Made by a program: the position numbers and the translations under genes
Notes under the pieces: model-generated
What the model was told of the DNA's origin: nothing
What the model saw: only the letters and a program-made list of their open reading frames with translations
Database searches by the model: none
DNA from: JAJPJG01 sp034667645
GTDB lineage: Bacteria; Verrucomicrobiota; Verrucomicrobiia; Chthoniobacterales; Chthoniobacteraceae
Direction of reading: 5' to 3'
Assembly: GCA_034667645.1 (NCBI GenBank)
Contig: JAXDQV010000086.1
Location: 1 to 6,364 of the forward strand
DNA: 6,364 nucleotides
Shown here: in pieces, positions 1 to 6,354 of the stretch
Layout of the letters: every line of letters begins with the position of its first letter
Position numbering within the stretch: the stretch's first letter is position 1

Positions 1-103
1 TTCGGACTTCCCGCAAGATGTTCCGCGCAAAAAAAGGTGAGACCTCTTGATGTCTGGCCCTGCCGAGCAAATTCCAAAGCTGGTCGTGGTCGTCCGCGTT
101 CAT
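1..103 (-). CDS. Small conserved-looking hypothetical protein, N-terminal 34 codons only (C-terminus beyond left edge)
   Basis: An ATG at 103-101 opens a frame that stays open to the window edge, giving 34 residues that start MNADDHDQLWNLLGRAR and continue with a SPFFARNILREVR stretch. The frame has an in-frame TGA at 109-107, just two codons upstream, so the start must be this ATG or the adjacent TTG at 106. The opening pattern (acidic start, LWxLLGxAR, then SPFFARNxLRxVR) resembles small uncharacterised proteins I remember from Verrucomicrobia, some of which sit beside sigma-factor genes and carry one membrane segment; this is memory, not a search. It begins 51 bp after the rpoD stop on the same strand, so co-transcription with dnaG-rpoD is likely. 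No clear Shine-Dalgarno is seen. The function is unknown, and the total length and any membrane segment cannot be judged from here. Confidence 0.62.
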   Translation of the reverse strand, partial: MNADDHDQLWNLLGRARHQEVSPFFARNILREVR

Positions 104-130
104 CAATCAGTCAAACACGAGACCGACAGC

Positions 131-148
131 AAAGTTGCGCGAAACTTT
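131..148 (-). other. Small inverted repeat between rpoD and the downstream small ORF
   Basis: A perfect 6-bp inverted repeat (AAAGTT / AACTTT) with a 6-base loop begins about 7 nt after the rpoD stop codon. On the transcribed strand it would form a weak, A/U-rich hairpin. No run of U follows it, so it does not look like an intrinsic terminator. It could slow RNA decay or partly attenuate readthrough into the small ORF, or be chance. Confidence 0.25.
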
Positions 149-154
149 ATGCGG

Positions 155-2062
155 CTAAACTTCCGCCGCTTCGAGGAAGCCTTCGAGCTGTCGAATGCGC
201 GTCGGGTGCCGCATCTTGCGCAGGGCTTTCGCCTCGATCTGCCGGATGCGCTCACGCGTCACCTTGAACTGCCGGCCCACTTCCTCCAAAGTGCGGCTGT
301 AGCCGTCCACGAGCCCGAAACGCTGTTCAAGAACCTGTCTCTCGCGCTCGGTAAGAGTCTCGAGCACATCCTTGATTTTTTCCTTCAACAGCACCGCCGC
401 GGTCATGTCGCTCGGATTCTCCGCGCCCTTGTCTTCAATGAAATCACCGAAGCTGGTGTCGTCGCTTTCGCCGACTGGTGACTGCAGCGAAATCGGCTGC
501 TGCGCCATCTTCAGCACGGCTCGGACGCGATCGACGGGGAGCTGGATTTCGTCCGCGACTTCCTCCGGCGAGGGTTCCCGGCCGTATTCCTGCACGAGCT
601 GTTTCTGCACGCGCATCAGCTTGTTGATCGTCTCGATCATGTGGACCGGGATGCGGATCGTGCGTGCCTGATCGGCGATGGAACGCGTGATCGCCTGCCG
701 TATCCACCACGTCGCGTAGGTCGAGAATTTGTAGCCGCGGCGATACTCAAATTTCTCGACCGCTTTCATCAGGCCCATGTTGCCTTCCTGGATCAGGTCG
801 AGGAACGACAGGCCGCGATTGGTGTATTTTTTGGCAATGGAAATGACGAGCCGCAGGTTCGCTTCCACCATCTCGGTCTTCGCCTTCAGCGCTTTCTTGA
901 ACCACGTTTTCAGCTCGTTGTATTCCGCCACGTATTCATCGGGACTGAGCCAGATTCGCGTCTGCTCGTCGCGCAGTCGCGCGGCGTAGTCGATCTTCGA
1001 GCCGTCCACTCCTTTGGCTGCCTTTTTCTTTTGGGCGAGCTCGTGCTGCATGTTCGTGATCCGGCGAAAAGTCTCGTCCGCCTGATTCACGAATTCCTCG
1101 GTAATTTTCTGTTTGAAGTAAAACTTCGGATACAGCTTCTGCAGTCCTTCGTGCGCTTTCTTGAAATCCTTGAAGGTCTTGGTGTCCTGATTCTTCGTGC
1201 CATTCGCGACCAGATGCTTGTAGGCGCGTAGGACTCGGTCGGTGTGCTTTTCGACGCTGTCGCAAAGCCGCGGCAGGAGCTTCATGTAACGCTCCCGGCT
1301 CTCAATTTTTTTATCCAGGATCACGCGATCAAACCGCTCGCGGCCTTCCACGAGTTTTTGTGCGAGATCGAGATGGGCGCGTGCCGTGAAGCCGAACCGA
1401 TTGATCCGTTTCTGCACCATTAACTCCGCGTCTTCGATCCGCTTTGAAATTTCCACTTCCTGCTCTCGGGTCAGCAACGGCACCTGGCCCATCTGCTTGA
1501 GATACATACGCACCGGGTCGTCGAGCACGTCGAGTTTCGTATCGGCCTTGTCCTCTTCCTCTTCGTCCTTCGGAGGATGACCATCCTTGTAACGGTCGAC
1601 TTCCGAGGCATCGATGATGTCGATTTCCATGGAACGAAGGCGCCCCATGATGGCCTCCATGTCATCCGGTTCGTTGATGTTGTCCGGCAGCGCTTCGTTA
1701 AGATCGTCAAAGGTGACGTATCCTTGTTCCTTCGCCAGCTTGACGAGTTCGCGCAGTTTTTCCTGCACCTCAGGAGCGTCGAGATTAAGCGGAGCACGGG
1801 GCACCGCGACGTGGGCTTGAGCAGGAGCGGCCACTCGTTTTTTCGAGGGCTTCTCGGCAGAGTGACCGTTTAAAGCGGGCGCGGTGGCGGGCGTTTTGGC
1901 CGCCGCCTGTTTCTTTTCTTTCACCGCAAGAGGCTTTTTCGCGCTCCTGACTTTTTTTTCTTTTTTTACCGCAACTCCGCGCTTTTCCGCGGGTTCCACT
2001 TTGACTTCCTTCACTTTGCTCTTCGAGAGCGGGGGGGCGTTTTTCTTGGCTAGTTTAAGCAT
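155..2062 (-). CDS. rpoD: RNA polymerase primary (housekeeping) sigma-70 factor RpoD
   Basis: This 635-residue protein is the group 1 sigma factor that directs core RNA polymerase to -35/-10 promoters; E. coli RpoD has 613. Seen in order: a Lys/Ala/Pro-rich tail (residues 1-95), region 1.1 (about 97-157), an acidic DEEEED patch (166-171), region 1.2 starting DDPVRMYLKQMG (181-192), a non-conserved insert (about 212-395), region 2 with the core-binding and -10-reading segments (396-466, including NLRLVISIAKKYTNRG and STYATWWIRQAITRSI), region 3 (about 476-550, with the GDFIED finger at 539-544), and region 4 (about 562-622) with the -35-reading helix-turn-helix at 591-618 (VTRERIRQIEAKALR). 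Presence of region 1.1 excludes an alternative sigma. The ATG at 2062 is preceded by GGAAAGG, and the next internal Met is residue 135, too late. The gene lies 54 bp after dnaG and ends with TAG. A candidate promoter lies in the dnaG end. Confidence 0.97.
   Translation of the reverse strand: MLKLAKKNAPPLSKSKVKEVKVEPAEKRGVAVKKEKKVRSAKKPLAVKEKKQAAAKTPATAPALNGHSAEKPSKKRVAAPAQAHVAVPRAPLNLDAPEVQEKLRELVKLAKEQGYVTFDDLNEALPDNINEPDDMEAIMGRLRSMEIDIIDASEVDRYKDGHPPKDEEEEDKADTKLDVLDDPVRMYLKQMGQVPLLTREQEVEISKRIEDAELMVQKRINRFGFTARAHLDLAQKLVEGRERFDRVILDKKIESRERYMKLLPRLCDSVEKHTDRVLRAYKHLVANGTKNQDTKTFKDFKKAHEGLQKLYPKFYFKQKITEEFVNQADETFRRITNMQHELAQKKKAAKGVDGSKIDYAARLRDEQTRIWLSPDEYVAEYNELKTWFKKALKAKTEMVEANLRLVISIAKKYTNRGLSFLDLIQEGNMGLMKAVEKFEYRRGYKFSTYATWWIRQAITRSIADQARTIRIPVHMIETINKLMRVQKQLVQEYGREPSPEEVADEIQLPVDRVRAVLKMAQQPISLQSPVGESDDTSFGDFIEDKGAENPSDMTAAVLLKEKIKDVLETLTERERQVLEQRFGLVDGYSRTLEEVGRQFKVTRERIRQIEAKALRKMRHPTRIRQLEGFLEAAEV
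1778..2062 (-). other. Region encoding the basic, low-complexity N-terminal tail of RpoD
   Basis: The first 95 codons of rpoD precede region 1.1. Within residues 1-80 I count 21 Lys and 3 Arg against 6 Glu and no Asp, a net charge near +18, with the rest mainly Ala, Val, Pro and Ser. There is no predicted fold; the composition is like histone H1 or other nucleic-acid-binding tails. E. coli RpoD has no such extension. Similar tails occur, as far as I recall, in some Verrucomicrobia and other PVC bacteria. The role is unknown; binding DNA or RNA, or partnering region 1.1, are guesses. Confidence 0.8.
1952..1967 (-). repeat. A7-G-A8 homopolymer tract inside rpoD
   Basis: The coding strand reads seven A, one G, then eight A, encoding Lys-Lys-Glu-Lys-Lys (residues 33-37). 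All six lysine positions of the tract use AAA rather than AAG codons. Such runs favour slippage of RNA polymerase or the ribosome, and also replication slippage. The tract lies in the disordered tail, where charge matters more than exact sequence. Confidence 0.85.
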
Positions 2063-2063
2063 A

Positions 2064-2070
2064 CCTTTCC
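2064..2070 (-). promoter_or_regulatory. Possible ribosome binding site of rpoD
   Basis: GGAAAGG ends one base before the rpoD ATG. The GGA part sits 5 nt from the start and could pair with the 16S rRNA tail; the second GG is too near to be useful. It is the only purine-rich Shine-Dalgarno-like element seen at any gene start in the window. Confidence 0.4.
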
Positions 2071-2116
2071 GAGTGTTGCAGCGCGCTTCCCTGCCTCTGC
2101 GCCGGAGGACGCTAGG

Positions 2117-3925
2117 CTAGGCGAAAGGCCGCGCAATATCAGTGAGGCGTTTTTGAAGGTCAAGGATTTGTTTTTGCAGATTGATAATCTCGGCCGGGGC
2201 GAGACTTGGAGCACGCTGCCGAGCCGTCAGGGCGTGCAGCCTTCGGGTCAGATCGCGTCGTTGCAGGTCCCGCCAGCAATCCTGTGCTACCACGAGGGGA
2301 TTCTCTGGAAGCTTCTCCTCCAGCAGCGCGGCGACCGCCCGTTCCTCCTCCGGCGCCAGTTCCGCGATAAAGGCGCTCACCGATGCAGGAATTCCAGGGC
2401 GGATACCGGCGCTCAGGATTTTCCCGAGCAGCTCCGTCTCCTCCAGTTGCGGCAGAAGCTCCCGCCAGTCCTGCGACTGAATCCAACTCCGCGCCGTCTG
2501 GTCGCGCAACGCGAGGAGCGACAATGAGCCCGCGGTGCTTTGCGATAAAAGCGCGCGTGCCTGCGATGTCTGCCCTCCGGTTTCTCGTTTGGCCGCTTTT
2601 CCGAGCAGACCCCAAAAATCATCGAGCGAGATCTCCAGCCGGGTCGCCACTTTTCGCGCCACGCTTTCGCGCAGCACCGCGTCCGTGATCAAGCCCACCG
2701 ATTCCGCCATCTTCCGCGAGAATTGGAGCTTCCCGCGCGGCGTGGCGAAATCCGGTCTCGTCGCGTAGTGATCGATTTGAAAATCAAAGAAATCGCGCGC
2801 GGCGGCGATCTGTTCCACGAAGGCTTCCGGACCTTCCTTTCGGATAAGCGAATCCGGATCATGCCCAGCGGGCATCGTCGCGACGCGCACGATCAAATTC
2901 GCGTCGAGCAGTGCGGCGAGCGACCGCTCCGTCGCCTTGGCGCCCGCGCTGTCGGCATCGAAACAGAGCACCGCTTCGTCCGCGAAGCGCTTCAACATCC
3001 GCGCCTGCTTTTCCGTAAATGCGGTCCCCTGCGGCGCGACGACATTTTGCACGCCAGCCTCGAAGGCGGTGATCAAATCGAGCTGTCCCTCCAGCACAAT
3101 CGCCGTCCCTTTGTCCGCGATTGCCCGTTTCGATTTGTGCATTCCGAAAAGCACATTGCCTTTCGTAAAAAGCATGGTTTCCGGGGAGTTTACATACTTC
3201 GCGCCCTGCGCGTCGGCCTGCAAGACACGCCCGCTAAAAGCGATGACCTCGCCGAGGTCGTTGCAGATCGGAAACATCACGCGCTCGCGAAACCGATCGT
3301 AAAACTTCGGATGATGGGTTCGCGAGTCTTGACTCGGCGACTCCTCGTCCTCTTTGGTTTTGACGAGCCCGCTGGCGATCAATTCCTCATCAGAAAACTT
3401 TTCGCCGCGCGCAAATTCGCGCATCGAGTCCCACTCGTCCGGCGCGTAACCGATCTTCCACGCCTTCGCGATCTCGCCGCCAATGCCGCGACCTTTTAGA
3501 TAAGTGCGCGCCGACTTTGCACCCTCGCGCGTCAGGAGATTCTGATGAAACCACTCCGCCGCGTGCTGGTGCAGGGAGAGCAGCCGCTTCCGCATCGAAA
3601 ACCGCCGATCATCCTCCGCGCTTAATTGTTCCTCCACGATCGGAATCCCTGCGCGCTCAGCGAGGCGTCGAACCGCCGATGGAAAATCGAGGTTCTCGTA
3701 ATTCATCACGAACCGAAAGACGCTTCCCCCCGCGCCACACCCAAAGCAGTGGAACGATTGCCGCGCGGGATTCACGTGAAACGATGGCGTCTTTTCCTGG
3801 TGGAATGGACAAAGTGCGCGGAAATTTGAGCCAGCGCGCTTGAGCGGAAAGTAACTGCCGACGACATCGACGATGTCATTCGCCACCGCGATCTGCTCGA
3901 TGGTTTCGGGAGCGATTTTGCCCAC
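2117..3925 (-). CDS. dnaG: DNA primase DnaG
   Basis: The 602-residue primase makes the short RNA primers for Okazaki fragments and leading-strand starts, working with the DnaB helicase at the fork. E. coli DnaG has 581. Seen: the N-terminal CHC2 zinc-binding domain (about 1-95) with ligands C39, H42, C60 and C63; the RNA-polymerase core (about 110-360), including the basic YDRFRERVMFPI stretch (209-220); the Toprim metal residues E279, D283, D323 and D325; and a less conserved C-terminal part (about 440-602), expected to bind DnaB. The Toprim glutamate motif is EGQLD, where many primases have EGYxD. The start codon is GTG at 3925-3923, chosen because the usual family opening (MGKIAPETIEQI) starts there and no other start codon is near in frame upstream. 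There is no clear Shine-Dalgarno; a small hairpin sits just upstream. It follows the PHP-glycosyltransferase by 29 bp and precedes rpoD by 54 bp, consistent with one operon. Confidence 0.97.
   Translation of the reverse strand: MGKIAPETIEQIAVANDIVDVVGSYFPLKRAGSNFRALCPFHQEKTPSFHVNPARQSFHCFGCGAGGSVFRFVMNYENLDFPSAVRRLAERAGIPIVEEQLSAEDDRRFSMRKRLLSLHQHAAEWFHQNLLTREGAKSARTYLKGRGIGGEIAKAWKIGYAPDEWDSMREFARGEKFSDEELIASGLVKTKEDEESPSQDSRTHHPKFYDRFRERVMFPICNDLGEVIAFSGRVLQADAQGAKYVNSPETMLFTKGNVLFGMHKSKRAIADKGTAIVLEGQLDLITAFEAGVQNVVAPQGTAFTEKQARMLKRFADEAVLCFDADSAGAKATERSLAALLDANLIVRVATMPAGHDPDSLIRKEGPEAFVEQIAAARDFFDFQIDHYATRPDFATPRGKLQFSRKMAESVGLITDAVLRESVARKVATRLEISLDDFWGLLGKAAKRETGGQTSQARALLSQSTAGSLSLLALRDQTARSWIQSQDWRELLPQLEETELLGKILSAGIRPGIPASVSAFIAELAPEEERAVAALLEEKLPENPLVVAQDCWRDLQRRDLTRRLHALTARQRAPSLAPAEIINLQKQILDLQKRLTDIARPFA
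2135..2163 (-). promoter_or_regulatory. Candidate sigma-70 promoter for rpoD inside the 3' end of dnaG
   Basis: On the minus strand TTGACC (2163-2158, 5 of 6 to the -35 consensus) is followed after exactly 17 bases by GATATT (2140-2135, 4 of 6 to the -10 consensus). The start of transcription would fall near 2128, leaving a leader of about 65 nt before the rpoD ATG. E. coli rpoD likewise has an internal promoter within dnaG. The sequence also codes for the last residues of DnaG, so a chance match cannot be excluded. Confidence 0.4.
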
Positions 3926-3933
3926 GCGCTTTG

Positions 3934-3952
3934 TGTAACTGCTGGGGTTACA
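3934..3952 (-). other. Hairpin between the PHP-glycosyltransferase stop and the dnaG start
   Basis: TGTAAC and GTTACA form a perfect 6-bp inverted repeat around a 7-base loop, filling most of the 29-bp gap. On the mRNA it ends 8 nt before the dnaG GTG start, exactly where a ribosome binding site would lie. There is no following U tract, so it is not a typical terminator. It might reduce dnaG translation or mark an RNA processing site. The stem has only two G-C pairs, so it is weak. Confidence 0.35.
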
Positions 3953-3954
3953 GA

Positions 3955-6354
3955 TCAGCCGGACGTCGCCCAGAACTGCGCAAAGGCCGCCGACCAGTCG
4001 CGATCCTGCACTGCGCGCAGCGCGTTCCCGCTCATCTTTTCGCGCAACGATTTGTCGGCGATCAAGCGCTCGGTCGCGTTGGTAAAATCCTCCACATCGA
4101 GGCTGCGGGTGACGAATCCGGTCGCGCCGTTTTCGATCAGTTCGCGCGGACCGCCCTGGTCCGAAACAACCGTCGGCAGACCGGAAGCGAGCGCTTCGAG
4201 GACGACATTGCCAAACGTGTCAGTCGTGCTCGGAAAGACGAAAATATCCGCTGACGCGAAGGCCTTGGCGAGATCAAGTCCTGCGAGGTAGCCGGTGAAA
4301 GTCGCCTCGGGCAAAGCTGCGCGCAGCTCTTTCAAATAAGGGCCGTCGCCGACGAGAACCAGCCGCGAGTGGGAATCGCGCGCGCGCAATTTTCGGTAAG
4401 ACGCGGCGAGCACGTCGAGGTCTTTTTCCTTCGAGACCCGGCCGACGTAGAGAAGGAGCACCTCGCCATTCTTCGCGCCGAATTTGCGCCGCAAATCCTC
4501 ATCCCGCCGCGAGGGGTGGAAGAGTGACGAGTCGAGGCCGCGCGGCAGGATTTTGATGCGTTCAGCAGGAATGCCGCGGTCGATCCAGCAGCGGCGGTAG
4601 TGCTCGGAATTGACGTAAAGCAAATCGAGCTGCGCGTAGAACCACTTCATGTAATTCCAGGTCAGCGTTTCGAGGAAACTGTCGTCGGTCAGGATGCGGA
4701 CGTATTGCGGGAAATCGGTGTGGTAAATTCCGCTCGTGCGCAGTCCCAGCATCTTTGCCGCAAACAAAGCTGTGAGGCCGATCGGGCCGGGCGTGCTGAT
4801 GATCAGCTCGGTGAATTTTTCGCGCTGGATATAATCGAGGATCGGCAGGATCGGAGGAAAGCTCAGCTTCTGCAGTTCGTATTCCGGCAGTTCGAATTCA
4901 CCGACCGGCGGGAAGTTTTTGATCGGGATGTCGTTGATGTGAATCGCGGACCGCGAGGTCACGACGACGAGATCCTTTCCCGCGGCGACGCCGGCCGCGG
5001 TCATTTTGCGGATCGTATTTGCCACGCCGTTCACATCCTCGAGCGTGTCGGTGAACCACGCGCGTTTGTTGTTTTGCAAGGCCGGCGGCAGCGTTCCCGC
5101 GAAGTCGTCGCAGATTTCACGCAGCCATTTCCGCGACGGCGACTGGCTCTGAAACGCGTAAATATAGGGCGTCAGAATCAGCAGGATCGGTGCGAGCGTG
5201 CTCAGTTCCTGGATGCTTTCGATCACGTTTCCCGACGAGATTTCCTTCACGAACTTCGTGAAAAAACGATAGGCGAGCTGGTTGGAAAAAGCGTTGGCCC
5301 GGATGAACGCCCGCCGCTCGGGCTCGGTCACGCCTTCCATTTCCCTGGCGAGCGCGTCCTTGATGTCGGCCCGCGAAAAAAGTGCCGAAAGTTGCTTCCA
5401 GAGCGAAACGTTCGACGGCTTCACCATCTCGAAAATTTTTCCCGACGCGATTCCCTGCGCGAGGAATCCGATTTTCTCCCCGAGCGTGAATTCCGTCGGA
5501 TCGCGCCCCTCCATGAATCGTGAAAAGACCTTCTCCACGAGCCGGTAGTTTTGCGCCGTCGTCTTGAAGAGTTTGTCGCTGACAAAACGGTAAATCGACT
5601 GGTAAAGGCCGTGCGAGAGGGCGAGGGGAGTGCCGCCGGCTCCGGCCGGAGAACAGCCTCCAGCCTTGATCTGCGCGAGAAACTCGGTCGCGCCTTCGCA
5701 GTCGGCCGCTTCCGTCCATGCGCTCCCCGCGTAAATCCCGCTGTGATCGTCCGACCCGCCGACGAATGTCTTTCGCCACGCTTCGGCATGGGTTGGTTCA
5801 ATCCCGTGTTCATTCGCAAACCGTTCGATCGTTTCCCTGGTTAAACAACCGAAAGCAAACTGCGAGACCTCGCTCAACAGTGCGTCACGCAGCCCGTTGA
5901 TTCCCTCGAAGCAGCGAAAGAGCAGCGCCAGCTTCTGCACGTGCTTGAGCCCGAAATGCTCGTCGAGCCGGTGCAGCGGATGTGCGACGGCGTGCGCCAG
6001 ATCCTGGGCAGCGAGAAATCTCTGCAGGTCGTAGATGTTTTCACGCAAAGCCTGCAGTTGTCGGTGCTGTCCTTCATTGATGCCCCAGACGAGCAATTGC
6101 ACCGGCACGCGATCTTCGGGGAAGAGCGTGGTGACTTGCTCACTGATGAACGCGCCCGGCAGCTCCGCGATTTCCAGGCAGCCTTCAATGCGGTTGTGGT
6201 CGGTGATGGTGACAAAATCCATCCCGCGCCGCCGGAGCTGCGTGTAGAGATCGCGCGGCTCCGAGTAGCTGTCGGGAAAATCAAACCGTCGCAGCAGCCA
6301 CTCTGCCGAGCGGTCGCTGTATCGCGAATGGAGGTGAAGGTCAGCTTTGCGCAC
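3955..6354 (-). CDS. PHP-domain / GT4 glycosyltransferase fusion protein
   Basis: The 799-residue product has three parts. Residues 1-205 form a PHP-type metallo-hydrolase domain with apparently all metal motifs: DLHLHS (H7, H9), D14, TDHN (D52, H53), E72, H125 and the closing GSDDH (D202, H204). Residues about 206-430 match no domain I recognise; a short hydrophobic stretch lies at 384-401. Residues about 431-799 are a GT4 retaining glycosyltransferase: FTDTLEDVNGV opening (434-444), YHTDFPQYV (544-552), RGLD (605-608), GR..KEK (638-644), VGDGP (668-672) and the donor motif TDTFGNVVLEALASGLP (711-727), in which D712 replaces the usual first Glu. These resemble MgtA- and SQD2-like enzymes that glycosylate lipids, so a cytosolic membrane-surface role in glycolipid or envelope glycan synthesis is plausible; donor, acceptor and PHP substrate are unknown. 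The start used is GTG at 6354, but the frame stays open to the window edge with no Shine-Dalgarno, so the true start may lie outside. It sits 29 bp upstream of dnaG. Confidence 0.88.
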   Translation of the reverse strand: MRKADLHLHSRYSDRSAEWLLRRFDFPDSYSEPRDLYTQLRRRGMDFVTITDHNRIEGCLEIAELPGAFISEQVTTLFPEDRVPVQLLVWGINEGQHRQLQALRENIYDLQRFLAAQDLAHAVAHPLHRLDEHFGLKHVQKLALLFRCFEGINGLRDALLSEVSQFAFGCLTRETIERFANEHGIEPTHAEAWRKTFVGGSDDHSGIYAGSAWTEAADCEGATEFLAQIKAGGCSPAGAGGTPLALSHGLYQSIYRFVSDKLFKTTAQNYRLVEKVFSRFMEGRDPTEFTLGEKIGFLAQGIASGKIFEMVKPSNVSLWKQLSALFSRADIKDALAREMEGVTEPERRAFIRANAFSNQLAYRFFTKFVKEISSGNVIESIQELSTLAPILLILTPYIYAFQSQSPSRKWLREICDDFAGTLPPALQNNKRAWFTDTLEDVNGVANTIRKMTAAGVAAGKDLVVVTSRSAIHINDIPIKNFPPVGEFELPEYELQKLSFPPILPILDYIQREKFTELIISTPGPIGLTALFAAKMLGLRTSGIYHTDFPQYVRILTDDSFLETLTWNYMKWFYAQLDLLYVNSEHYRRCWIDRGIPAERIKILPRGLDSSLFHPSRRDEDLRRKFGAKNGEVLLLYVGRVSKEKDLDVLAASYRKLRARDSHSRLVLVGDGPYLKELRAALPEATFTGYLAGLDLAKAFASADIFVFPSTTDTFGNVVLEALASGLPTVVSDQGGPRELIENGATGFVTRSLDVEDFTNATERLIADKSLREKMSGNALRAVQDRDWSAAFAQFWATSG

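Noticed and set aside
30..36. Run of T on the minus strand, considered as the U tract of an rpoD terminator
   Set aside because: No stable stem precedes it, and it falls in Pro-Phe-Phe codons of the small ORF, which explains it.
47..481. 144-codon plus-strand frame reaching into the left end
   Set aside because: Mostly antisense to sigma region 4; the left part is better explained by the minus-strand small ORF with LWxLLG and SPFFARN patterns.
641..1231. 196-codon open frame on the plus strand opposite rpoD
   Set aside because: It lies antisense to sigma regions 2 and the non-conserved insert; no domain or start signal supports it.
2031..2037. Run of seven G near the rpoD start, considered as a phase-variation tract
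   Set aside because: It encodes Ala-Pro-Pro in the tail, is short, and phase variation of the only housekeeping sigma would be lethal.
2094..2108. CCTC/GAGG inverted repeat in the rpoD leader, considered as terminator or regulator
   Set aside because: Only 4 bp of stem with a 7-base loop and no U tract; expected by chance in GC-rich sequence.
2111..2120. Tandem GCTAG repeat overlapping the dnaG stop codon
   Set aside because: Two 5-base copies only; too short to indicate an insertion or attachment site.
2723..3499. 258-codon open frame on the plus strand opposite dnaG
   Set aside because: It covers the primase catalytic core, which is certain on the other strand; the translated product is arginine-rich with no motif.
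4600..5523. 307-codon open frame on the plus strand opposite the glycosyltransferase gene
   Set aside because: It lies wholly antisense to a gene with clear PHP/GT4 motifs, and its translation is Arg-, His- and Asp-rich without any recognisable domain, as expected for a shadow in GC-rich DNA.
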